DNA of 64,000 nt. It comes from Phytophthora colocasiae. Lineage: Eukaryota; Oomycota; Peronosporomycetes; Peronosporales; Peronosporaceae. The notes below the pieces were generated by a model, which was given only the letters and a program-made list of their open reading frames with translations, did not search any database and was not told the DNA's origin. Each line of letters opens with the position of its first letter. The first letter of the stretch is position 1. The position numbers were made by a program, and so were the translations under genes. The stretch is taken from assembly GCA_018806915.1 (NCBI GenBank), contig JAGKQI010000105.1, positions 2,232,001-2,296,000 on the forward strand, in the 5' to 3' direction. Shown one piece after another: positions 9,724 to 17,912 of this stretch.

Positions 9724-10666
9724 ATGCCGCGCAAGGGTGTGTCGCTGCAGGAGAAGCGCGAGCGCATCCTGCGCATCTACCACGAGTCCAAGGAGGTTTT
9801 TAACCTCAAGGAGGTGGAGAAGCTCGGCTCCAAGGCTGGTGTAGGTACGGCTTCGCAGTACACATCAATTCTAGCAATTTCTTCGTTGAAAACCTTTTTT
9901 TTAACATTTTTTTTTCTAGTGTTGCAGACCGTCAAGGACGTGAACCAAGCGTTGGTCGATGATGTGTTGGTGGACTGTGATAAGGTAATGTTTACAAAGT
10001 ATTGACTATCAAAATTATGGGTTGACAAGAAATATTCTTGTATAGATTGGATCGGGGAACTACTTTTGGTCCTTCCCATCCAAATTGTCGCAGTCAAGGA
10101 AGCGAAAGCTTAGTGAGTTGGAGCAGCTTCGACAAACTGTGCAGGAGAAATTATCCAAAGTGAAGCAGAATATTGAAGAGCAGAAGACATTGCGCTCAGA
10201 ATCGGTGTGGAGACTTCTCCAAATTGATAATTTGGGTGTGCTTTTTTTCTGATAATGTCGTTTTAATGCAGGAGGAACGAGTCCACAAGCTGCGTCGATT
10301 GGAGGAGCAGAAAATCAAGGTGAAGGCACTGCGTACTAAGGTTCAACACTTGGCAGAGAACGATCCAGCCATTCTGGAAGAACTTGAGCGCAAAGTTTGC
10401 ATGGCGAAGGAAGGCTCCGATCGATGGACTGGTACTTGTTGTTGGCATTAACTTTTACTGATAACGATGTTCATTGACGATGTTTGTCCATTTAACGCAT
10501 ATAGACAACGTGTACACTCTGAAGTCGTGGGTGGTGAAGAAGCGCGGTGTCGAGGGCAAAGAGGTATCAATTATCTGAAAACCTAACTCCAACAGACTTT
10601 AACACGTTTTTTTATTAGGTTGACAAGTGGCTTGGGATCAAGGACGACTTCGACTACGTTGAGTAG
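9724..10666 (+). CDS. MND1: Meiotic recombination factor MND1
   Basis: MND1 pairs with HOP2 to help DMC1/RAD51 strand invasion in meiosis. Exons 9724-9844, 9920-9984, 10046-10204, 10272-10431, 10505-10563 and 10619-10666 join to 203 residues, close to the 205-219 of other MND1 proteins. The start MPRKGVSLQEKRERILRIYH is a winged-helix domain. It is followed by VNQALVDDVLVDCDKIGSGN, YFWSFPSK, a leucine-zipper coiled coil (about 85-150) and the C-terminal cap LGIKDDFDYVE, all family hallmarks. All introns are 60-88 bp with GT-AG ends. An inverted relic made of its upstream region and its last exon lies at 13714-13842. Confidence 0.95.
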
Positions 10667-10834
10667 AACATTTTCGTGCGGTTTCTGTGCGCGACCATCA
10701 CTTCTATGCCGTGATTGAAAAATGGAGACAACACTTCATTAAGAACCAAGAGAATGTATTTGACCATTAGTGATGCTAATTGATACATCACACTTATGTG
10801 CAGTAGCTTCGTCATTCAGTTCCAATTTTGAACG

Positions 10835-11317
10835 ATGGCGCGGAAATGGTTCAAGTTCATCGATAAAGATGGCAAGGTAGCTACCTCGGCTGGTGCTGTG
10901 TTTGTGGAAATTGAAGGTGTTGCTGCTCTGCGGTCCGCCCTAGATGACCGATTCAAAACTAGCAGTCTTGCTGGCATTGACAGCCACGAACTCAGAGTTT
11001 ACGCGAACCAGTCGGCGTTTGACTTAAAGCAACCATTGCAAGCCGATTCGCTGATCGAGCAATTTGGGACCACTATGGAAGACGCTATGGTTGTGCAAGT
11101 CCCTCCGATTTCAGTCACTTCCGCAGTCAAAGAAGCGGTCAGAATGGCAACATTCATGGTTGTTGGAGAAGCCCGCTCGGTCCATCAGAAAATGACGGCT
11201 GCCATTGAAACGGGAGTGTTTTTCGCACCCACTCTAGCAGTGACAACGACGCAAGAATATGTTCACTCAGCTCGTTTGGGTCCCCATCCCACGGCGGAAT
11301 GGACGATCTGGGCGTAG
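10835..11317 (+). CDS. Crinkler-like header-domain protein, copy A (truncated)
   Basis: This 160-residue frame begins MARKWFKFIDKDGKV. Residues 1-90 form a ubiquitin-like header with ALRSALDDRFKTSSLAGIDS and later IEQFGTTMEDAMVV, the type seen ahead of variable domains in Crinkler-like oomycete proteins; assignment to that family is inference from pattern. After about residue 95 the sequence (SAVKEAVRMATFMVVGEARS) belongs to the body of the same gene family, but the frame then runs into DNA that is inverted relative to copy C (from about 11290). The protein is therefore cut short and may be non-functional. Its promoter and leader are duplicated upstream of copy B. No signal peptide is visible. 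Confidence 0.55.
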   Translation: MARKWFKFIDKDGKVATSAGAVFVEIEGVAALRSALDDRFKTSSLAGIDSHELRVYANQSAFDLKQPLQADSLIEQFGTTMEDAMVVQVPPISVTSAVKEAVRMATFMVVGEARSVHQKMTAAIETGVFFAPTLAVTTTQEYVHSARLGPHPTAEWTIWA

Positions 11318-11600
11318 ACGCCTTCAAGATGGCGAAGTCCAGACGAGAGTTGCGAACAACGACGGTAGTTAGTAACTACCAGTTACCACAACCTCTTCCA
11401 TAACCTCGTCCTTCAAGGTTAACTTAACCACACTGCCCACAGTATAATGATCCGTTAGGTTGTGATCGCAGGTCACTGCAAGAGTGGGTACGAAAAACAC
11501 TCCCGTTTCAATGGCAGCCGTCATTTTCTGATGGACCGAGCGGGCTTCTCCAACAACCATGAATGTTGCCATTCTGACCGCTTCTTTGACTGCGGAAGTG
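11116..11600. repeat. 129-bp near-perfect inverted repeat between copies A and B
   Basis: The segment 11116-11244 on the plus strand reappears as the reverse complement at 11472-11600. Each arm is 129 bp and I count two differences. The spacer is 227 bp. Weaker inverted homology continues outward through the two header regions and their promoters (about 10745-11040 against 11640-11910). A transcript reading through would fold into a long hairpin. Confidence 0.85.
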
Positions 11601-11812
11601 AGGCTTGATACCTACGATTCACCACACGCCGACTGGTTCGCGTAAACGGTGAGTTCGTAGCTGGCAATGCCAGCAAGACTGCTAGTTTTGAATCGGTCGT
11701 CTATGGCAGACCGCAGAGCATCAACATCCTCGATATCCACACAAACAGCGCTAGCCGAGGCAGCTGCTACCTTGCCATCTTTGCTCGCGAACTTGAACCA
11801 TTTCCGCGCCAT
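11369..11812 (-). pseudogene. Crinkler-like header gene, copy B (internal deletion)
   Basis: Reading from ATG 11812, the frame gives a header starting MARKWFKFASKDGKVAAASA and ends after about 66 residues. The region corresponding to residues about 68-92 of copy A is missing: the sequence jumps from the YANQSA block to the SAVKEAVRMATFMV block, which is now out of frame. The header part differs from copy A at roughly one base in ten, while the downstream 129 bp is almost identical, which points to a patch of recent gene conversion or duplication. Upstream leader sequence matches that of copy A. Confidence 0.75.
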
Positions 11813-12486
11813 CGCAAAACAGGAACTGAGTGACGGAGCTGCTGCATGCACATATCAATTAGCATCACTAATGGTCAAGTGCATTCTCTTGGGTTGTAAC
11901 CACTGGAGCAGTTTTCCCATACTTCTTACAGCGGCAGCGGTAGCCCTGTCGTGTGCATGGCTATCATGGGGCCAACCTGGATGGTGGTAGTATTCCAGCG
12001 CTTCCAACGCCACAGTTTATCCTCATCACGACTGCTACGCTGCCGCAGCGCGAGTTCGATAGCTGATAGTGGTCTCTCGCTCGTATACCGGTATAATACT
12101 AGAAGTGTGTGTAGCACACCACAATGCTGTTTATATAAAAATAAAAATGCTACCGTCCAACACTGAGTGCGTGATTCACAGCTCTAGTTCAACTACTCTC
12201 CTATAAACGTAGAGGCCAAAAGGCCTACATATCCTCGTGCGAGTCTGCTTCTCATGGTGGCGTACAAAGATTCGTCAACGTCATTCGTATGGTCCTTGAT
12301 CATTCTCTTGCTGTCAAACTCATCACAGAGTACACTGGCAAATGCTAGGCGGATGCCTACAAGAAGTCCATCCTTACTTCTGAGAAGAGCTGATTTAGCG
12401 TGGGTTGGGCACGAATATATGATGTGTCTTTTGTCAAGACTCAAAGGCATCCCTGAAGCTCGAGTAAAGTCCAATTCGTCAAAACC

Positions 12487-12602
12487 CGGTCATCTAGGGC
12501 GGACCGCAGAGCAGCAACATCTTCAATATCCACGAACACAGCACCAGCCGAGGTAGCTACCTTGCCATCTTTATCGATGAACTTGAACCATTTCCGCGCC
12601 AT
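12487..12602 (-). pseudogene. Crinkler-like header gene, copy D (5' fragment)
   Basis: Starting at ATG 12602 this fragment matches copies A and C for about 38 codons (MARKWFKFIDKDGKVATSAG to SALDDR), then breaks off abruptly near 12487 into unrelated DNA. The 20 bp ahead of the ATG match the leader of copy A. It is head-to-head with copy C, 227 bp away. An open frame of about 94 codons continues beyond the break (to 12193) in a different frame and I do not recognise it. Confidence 0.75.
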
Positions 12603-12829
12603 CGTTCAAAATTGGAACTGAAGAAGGGTCTGGCACGAGTCAAGAAAAATCCTAAGCATTTGGTGATTCTGGAAAGAAGAGAATCCAAGTCTTCTGTTTG
12701 CTTGGAAAGTTCGAGTTGAACGCACAAAGGTCTTTCAAACACGGTGATTGACTTGATTAAAGGGTTCTGAGTTCTGACAAAGGTGTCCCACTTCAGAAAT
12801 TACAGCTCACTTACACTTTTGCAGCAATG

Positions 12830-13687
12830 ATGGCGCGAAAATGGTTCTTGTTCATCGAAGGTAGCTACCTCGGCTGGTGCTGTGTTCGTGGATATTGAAG
12901 ATGTTGCTGCTCTGCGGTCCGCCCTAGATGACCGATTCAAAACTAGCAGTCTTGCTGGCATTGACAGCCACGAACTCACCGTTTACGCGAACCAGACCAC
13001 GTACGAACTAAAACAACCGCTGCAAGCCAATTCGCAGATTGAGCGATTTGGTATCACCATGGAAGATGCTCTTATCGTCCAGGCGCCTTTGCGAACAAAG
13101 CAGGATTCCCGATATTTTATCCTTCCTCAAGCCCAAGAAGAGGTTGAAAAGGCAGCTTTCACAATCGTGGGAGACGATGGCGACCAATCTGGATTTGGAA
13201 TAATGCGGAAACTACTATCGTCGCTCGCAATCTGCAACTAAATTTCGCCATCCTGAAGTCGTCCACGTCCAGACCGTTCATTGCTCCATGGAATAGTAGT
13301 GACTCAGATACGTTGGAAGGACTCTTTAAATTTGCACTGGCATTTCCTCTCAGTTCTGGCAAATTGGCGTTTGCTCGAACGACCAGCCGTGTTTTAGCCC
13401 TCATTTACCTTACCTCCTCATATACTCGTGCCGGAACTATTCTGGAGCATCTGGGGCCGCACTTCTCGTTGCAGATTGATGTTTTGTTGGTATCCACTTG
13501 GAAACGGTTACTGTCAGGGATACCGGCAGCGGCAAGATAAAGCTCAAGGGCTGTAAGAATGAGGATGAAGAGGCTCGATGAGCAGTCGAATGCAAGGCGT
13601 TTGCCTTTTGGCTTCGGCGTTTAAAGATGCAGTCGACTAAGTCCGCGTGCATGGCTGAATGAGAAGGCGTTCGCTGATTTTGAGTAG
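12830..13687 (+). pseudogene. Crinkler-like gene, copy C (frameshifted, longest copy)
   Basis: Relative to copy A, an 11-bp deletion just after codon 9 (near 12860) shifts the frame. The header continues readable at 12882-13080 (DIEDVAALRSALDDRFKTSS). Beyond about 13190 the coding sense moves to another frame (TIVARNLQLNFAILKSSTSR, later SYTRAGTILEHLGPHF), shifts again near 13500 (TVRDTGSGKIKLKGC), meets a TGA near 13578 and shifts once more before a terminal NEKAFADFE and TAG at 13685-13687. The copy shows how long the ancestral protein was, about 280 residues, but it is not translatable. The body domain is not one I can name. Confidence 0.75.
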
Positions 13688-13713
13688 CATTAACGCGTCT
13701 TGGCGTTTATTAA

Positions 13714-13842
13714 ACGTAGTCGAAGTCGTCCTTAATCCCAAGCCACTTGTCAACCTAGTAAGCAACCTGTGTTAAAAGTCTGTTGGAGTTAGGTTTTCAG
13801 ATAATTGATCGGATTTTGTTTAAATGAAAAATTTGCACCAGG
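13714..13842 (-). pseudogene. Gutted inverted copy of MND1
   Basis: On the minus strand this segment first matches the MND1 upstream region (compare 9675-9707, about 33 bp with a one-base indel). It then jumps directly to the intron before the last MND1 exon and that exon itself (compare 10566-10660; TTGACAAGTGGCTTGGGAT shared). The roughly 850 bp between, nearly the whole gene, is absent. The stop region is lost as well (ACGTTTAATAAACG). Because it keeps intron sequence it is a DNA duplication, not a retrocopy. The Harbinger element starts four bases beyond its upstream end. Confidence 0.85.
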
Positions 13843-13845
13843 TTA

Positions 13846-13861
13846 GGCCGTCTCCACCGCG
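13846..13861 (+). repeat. Harbinger left terminal inverted repeat
   Basis: GGCCGTCTCCACCGCG forms the left end and is preceded by the TTA target duplication at 13843-13845. The core CTCCACCGCG recurs at 13937-13946 as a subterminal copy. Confidence 0.85.
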
Positions 13862-14012
13862 TGGCAGCAAATCCAGCAGCAAACGTGCAATATAAACTTT
13901 CAGTGACCAATTGCTACCGGAGCAAAACACAGGGGACTCCACCGCGCAGAAGCAAATTGACGCCCCTTGAGCGCCGCCCCCTCAATCCACACCCTGCCCA
14001 AGCTTCTGCAGG

Positions 14013-15462
14013 ATGGAGTCAAGTGACGAGGAGCTGGAGACACATGCTAGTGACGGCGAGAATGAGGTGAGTTCCTGTCCACGCATCACCTTTCAGTTGC
14101 CGTAGCACTTACGTTCGTACTGTGATTAATGCCGTAGGCGATAATGCTGCTTCTTCTGGCACACCAAATGGCGCCAATTAAGCGCAAGCGTGGGGGATCA
14201 GTTCCGGGAAAGGCCGCAAACATCACCCGTGACTTCGAAGATGCTCATAACAAGCTGTGGACGTACTACTTCACAGAGAGACCACGTTTCCCAGACAAGT
14301 ATTTCCGGCGGCGGTACCGAATGCGTCGCTCTCTCTTCACTCGTATCATGGATGCTGTCGTGGACAGAGATGCTCACTTTCATCAGCGACAAGATGCCCT
14401 CGGCAAAAAGGGTCTGTCTTCTCTACAAAAGTGCACGGTTGCGATGCGAATGCTTGCCTACGGTTGTAGCGCGGATTCGCTCGATGAAAACTTATCGTGC
14501 GCTGAAAGCACAACTCTCGCATACACTAAAAGATTTTGCCAGAACGTGATTAATATATTCGAGGAAGAATATCTACGGGAACCTACAGAGCACGACGTAG
14601 AGGAGCAGTTGCAGTTTTCAGCTGATCGAGGCTTTCCTGGCTGCGTCGGATCGCTCGACTGCATGCACTGGATGTGGGAAATGTGCCCATACGCACTGAA
14701 AGGACAGTACGCAGGAAAAGAGAAGAAGCCATCCATCGTGCTCGAGGCAGTAGCAGATTATCGGCTATGGATCTGGCACTTTTACTTCGGGGCAGCAGGC
14801 TCCAATAACGGTACGACTGCGCATTCATGACGGCGTCTATGACTTTGGATTTCTAATCGCTGTTGTGATAACATTCAGACATAAATATTTTGGACAGTTC
14901 TCCTCTCGTAAACAAGTTTATTCTGCAGCAGACTACTTACGACCGCACTTACACGGTCGCTGGTCAGCAATTTGAACAGCTGTACTATCTTGTCGACGGG
15001 ATCTACCCTCGATTTTCGTGCTTTGTGTCTACTATTTCACAACCGGAGACTCCGAAAGAGAAACATTTTGCCAAGCAGCAGGAAGCAGCACGAAAATATG
15101 TGGAGCGAGCGTTTGGAGTGCTGCAGAAGCGTTTTCATATATTAAAGAAGCCGAGTCAAGTTTGGTATGCTGAAGATATGCTGTCCGTCATGAAGGCTTG
15201 TGTGATTTTACACAACATGATAGTAGAAGATGAGTGGGGGGTTGAAGGTTTAGAGGAGCTTCCTGAAGAGAATACCCACGTGCTGACATCTACGCGTGCC
15301 AGAAACAACGGTGTTCGTGCAGATGAGGAACAGATCGACGTGAGGGAGTTCATTGCAAGACGGCACCTGATCCGATCCGAGAGAAACCATGGCATTCTAA
15401 AGCAGGCGCTCGTCAATCACTTGTGGGGAATAAAAGGAAAGAAAACAACTAGTTCAGTCTAG
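14013..15462 (+). CDS. Harbinger transposase (HARBI1-like, DDE_Tnp_4)
   Basis: Exons 14013-14066, 14138-14810 and 14879-15462 join in phase to about 436 residues. The catalytic triad is complete: Asp about 192 in GSLDCMHWMWEMCPYA, Asp about 248 in NDINILDSSPLV (created by the splice at 14810/14879) and Glu about 318 in KYVERAFGVLQKRF. The spacing and the motifs SIVLEAVADYRLWIWH and ILHNMIVEDE are standard for PIF/Harbinger nucleases. No stop codon or frameshift interrupts it, so it may be active. The first exon is short and acidic (MESSDEELETHASDGENE) and is the least certain part. It converges on its Myb-like partner with a 7-bp gap. Confidence 0.9.
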
Positions 15463-15469
15463 AGATATT

Positions 15470-16342
15470 TCAACAGGCAAACAATACTTTCATACCTTCT
15501 GCGATAGAATTGGAGTTGTCTGTTGCGCAGTTTTCACTCGTGGTATCACTGGTTGCTATGCCCGAAGCTACGCTGAGTTCATCTTGCATTTGCTTCAATA
15601 TGTTCTCCTTTTTTATCATCAAAATGCGCGCAGAAATATCATCTAATCCATCCAGCGTTGCGAAAATAATGCGATTTTGCTCTCGCTCTTCCAAAAGTTT
15701 CAGGCGTTGTTCTTCAAGTTGAGCCTTACGCTGTGACGATCTTGAAATCTCGACTGCAGCGTCTGCTAGCTGTTGGCTACTCATTTCGTGAGATCGCGCT
15801 GCTGTTTGCTTCTTTATGCCTGCTGGACGGTCGTCTTTGCATGATGGGTCAAGGGATCCGGTTGATCCATGCGTATCGTTAGACTGCTCTTCGCCGTTGT
15901 TGGCGCTGCGTTTCCGCGACGATCGTGCATCTGGTAGAGCCTTCCACTTTGGCTCTTTACGAAGCTCTCGCCAAGCTTCCAAGAACTCGAATTGCTCGTC
16001 TTGCTCGACCTCGTACATGGTGATTGCATCTTGAATTTTATCGTCATCAGTCTTTCCGCTCTGATTAAGCTGCTCGATAGCAGCGACACACCCGCAAAAC
16101 TTTCCTACTGCGAGACGGACAGCCTTCCAGCGGTTCGCAACTGCATTTTGATGGCGCTCGAAGCGATCTTGGACTCGTGGTCGTGTCTCGTTGTATTTTA
16201 CTGTAACCCGTCTCCAAAATTCAGGCCCAGACTGGTCTGTGCCGACGATGCTGTCCTTGGATACAGCCAACCATGCTTTGGCGAGTGCACAATCTTCAGT
16301 ACTTATCCAGTTGGGCCCACGGGCGCCAGGCTTGGCGGTCAT
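15470..16342 (-). CDS. Myb/SANT-like protein of the Harbinger element
   Basis: This intact 290-residue frame starts at ATG 16342 (the frame extends upstream only through a GTG). Residues 10-110 form a trihelical Myb/SANT-like DNA-binding region: NWISTEDCALAKAWLAVSKD, then FWRRVTVKYNE, then HQNAVANRWKAVRLAVGKFC. A basic linker with SSRKRSANN and a C-terminal coiled coil (QRKAQLEEQRLKLLEEREQN) follow, as in plant-type 'no apical meristem-associated' proteins. In Harbinger elements the Myb-like partner binds the transposon ends and brings the transposase into the nucleus; that role is inferred here. Confidence 0.85.
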   Translation of the reverse strand: MTAKPGARGPNWISTEDCALAKAWLAVSKDSIVGTDQSGPEFWRRVTVKYNETRPRVQDRFERHQNAVANRWKAVRLAVGKFCGCVAAIEQLNQSGKTDDDKIQDAITMYEVEQDEQFEFLEAWRELRKEPKWKALPDARSSRKRSANNGEEQSNDTHGSTGSLDPSCKDDRPAGIKKQTAARSHEMSSQQLADAAVEISRSSQRKAQLEEQRLKLLEEREQNRIIFATLDGLDDISARILMIKKENILKQMQDELSVASGIATSDTTSENCATDNSNSIAEGMKVLFAC

Positions 16343-16756
16343 GGATGTCGAGTAGCTGGACGGAGGATGTGGATCTTTGAGAGGTGCAAGCACTGTCCGA
16401 TAAAAGTGCCCTGATACTAGTACGTTTTCGGATATCTAGGTCACTTGCGCCGGACAACTTTTTTGCTGCTACAGGAGCAAATGGCGAAGCAAATCGGCTC
16501 TGTTTGCTCCCACGGAAACTTCTTATTTGCTGCTGGAGCCATTTTTCTCCCGCGGTGGAGCGAGTTGGGAGTAAGGTAAATCATCAATTTAGGGCCATCA
16601 ACCATTTTAGGGCCGTATTTTAACTGCCAATCACGTGAAGTTTTTCACAGAGCAAGTACTTTATTGGCTAAAACACACTAAATACGAATACCTTCAAAAA
16701 TTAAATTTGTAAATTTGGCGCGAGGTGTCATGGCTCCAGGCGATGACAGATCAGCC

Positions 16757-16840
16757 GTCCTGGTTGGCGGCGAGCTTATTGAGGGCCCATTATGGGAGCG
16801 GGGTTGTCGCGGGTTCAAGTCCCGTTAATTCTCCGCACTG
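16757..16840 (+). other. tRNA-like segment with Pol III B-box
   Basis: GGTTCAAGTCC at 16812-16822 fits the B-box consensus and is flanked by complementary bases forming a T-arm. About 40 bp upstream, TGGCGGCGAGCTTATTGAGG resembles an A-box. I could not fold a full cloverleaf: the expected acceptor strands do not pair. It is more likely the head of a tRNA-derived SINE or a decayed tRNA than a working gene. It lies inside the right part of the Harbinger element. Confidence 0.4.
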
Positions 16841-17485
16841 ATTTGGTAAGTAAAGCATCTATTCAACCTCACTGTGCAAGACACTCGACTAACATTTTGT
16901 TGTTTAGAATACAGCTGAACAAGTGATATGCGCTACATGTACTCTTCTACACCTTTACCTGCAGTTGTAGTAACAGCTTTCTTAGACGACTTGGTTTTTG
17001 ATGCCAGCCTCAGCAAGTTCCTGGAGCACTTCATGGGTAAACAGCCTCCCCCCAACTGCGACTCGTTTACGCTTTGTCGGCTTCTTCGGCACTTGACTTT
17101 TACTGTTTGTCCTCCGTAAGTTAATTTCCGTCGAAACTTGATCACAAGTGGAAATATAAAAGGTGAGGGTGGAATAACCCAAACCTCAAATGGTCACAAA
17201 AATGACACTCACTCAGCGCTTTCAATACTGAAAGCAAGACTAAATTCGGCCGTAAACTGATTAAGTCGATTTTTTTCTTCTCCACGGGCATGAGCTTAAT
17301 TTCATTGGTCTGCTACTACAAAAAATCGAGAAAAAATCTCTGGTTTGCGAAGTTTCAGAAACTGTCTCACTTTTTATCAACGCATAAGTAGATGCCGAGT
17401 AATTCGAGCATCTTTTATCTCGGCCCATATTTGATTTTTTACCTTAATTTATTTTTAGTTTACTTCCACAGGAGCATTTTGCTCC

Positions 17486-17501
17486 CGCGGTGGAGACGCC
17501 C
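17486..17501 (-). repeat. Harbinger right terminal inverted repeat
   Basis: Read on the minus strand this end is GGGCGTCTCCACCGCG and is followed by TTA at 17502-17504. A short hairpin GGAGCA-TTT-TGCTCC lies just inside. A second copy of the core is at 16551-16560. Confidence 0.85.
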
Positions 17502-17514
17502 TTAAATCGCAAAG

Positions 17515-17904
17515 ATGTCGGGCAACAGGGATAAAGATTCATCAATACCGCCGGAAAGAAGCAGGTAAATGAACTCGTCATGAAGGAATGAATGAAGGAA
17601 GGAATGAAGGATAGTATTGCTTCGCCTTCGGCCGGCGATTAAACTTAAGTGTTTCGTGTCGACGTCCCTTTAGTATCCGCAGATCCCACCGCCGAGTGCT
17701 AGTTCGACCGCAGGTGTTGCCGGCTTGACGCTGCTCAAGAACATCGCCACAACCTCGTACACGTTCGTAGCGAGCAAATATCACCAGGGACAGCCCGTGA
17801 TCACCAAGTTTGGCGCCGGACACATCCTGTCCGTGGACCCGCAGCGCGGATCGGCTCGGGTTCAGCTCGTATGGCACGCTTTGCTATTGAATCAAGAGAT
17901 GTAA
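17515..17904 (+). pseudogene. Short gene or gene fragment abutting the Harbinger right end
   Basis: From ATG 17515 a first segment reads MSGNRDKDSSIPPERSR up to a good donor at 17565. From 17683, after an acceptor-like CCGCAG, an open frame reads GVAGLTLLKNIATTSYTFVA, then QGQPVITKFGAGHILSVD and SARVQLVWHALL to TAA 17902-17904. The protein character is convincing for the second part, and VITKFGAGHILSVD resembles a recurring oomycete beta-rich motif. The two parts do not join in phase with these splice sites, so it may be broken or the first exon may be elsewhere. The transposon ends 13 bp before the ATG. Confidence 0.4.
17581..17612. repeat. GAAT/GAAG microsatellite
   Basis: A run of TGAA, GGAA and GAAG units (TGAAGGAATGAATGAAGGAA and continuing) lies within the presumed intron of the short gene. 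It is a simple low-complexity repeat. Confidence 0.7.
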
Positions 17905-17912
17905 TATGTCGT

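Larger units (their letters stand above)
13846..17501. mobile_element. PIF/Harbinger-type DNA transposon, apparently complete
   Basis: This 3,656-bp element is bounded by terminal inverted repeats (13846-13861 and 17486-17501; GGCCGTCTCCACCGCG against GGGCGTCTCCACCGCG, one mismatch). TTA stands directly outside both ends (13843-13845 and 17502-17504), the 3-bp target duplication typical of PIF/Harbinger. It encodes a DDE transposase (14013-15462) and a convergent Myb/SANT-like protein (15470-16342), the two-gene layout of this superfamily. About 1.1 kb right of the Myb gene is non-coding apart from small unassigned frames and may include a nested insertion. It sits inside the rearranged Crinkler/MND1 island. 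Confidence 0.88.

Noticed and set aside
12193..12476. 94-codon minus-strand frame following header fragment D
   Set aside because: It begins only at TTG, is not in frame with fragment D and has no recognised domain. It may be a remnant, but I cannot support it as a gene.
16757..16840. Functional tRNA gene
   Set aside because: A good B-box and T-arm are present, but the acceptor strands do not pair and the anticodon arm is irregular, so it is listed only as a tRNA-like segment.
17578..17877. 99-codon minus-strand frame downstream of the ferric reductase gene
   Set aside because: It is antisense to the more protein-like plus-strand frame (GVAGLTLLKNIATTSYTF) and lacks conserved features.
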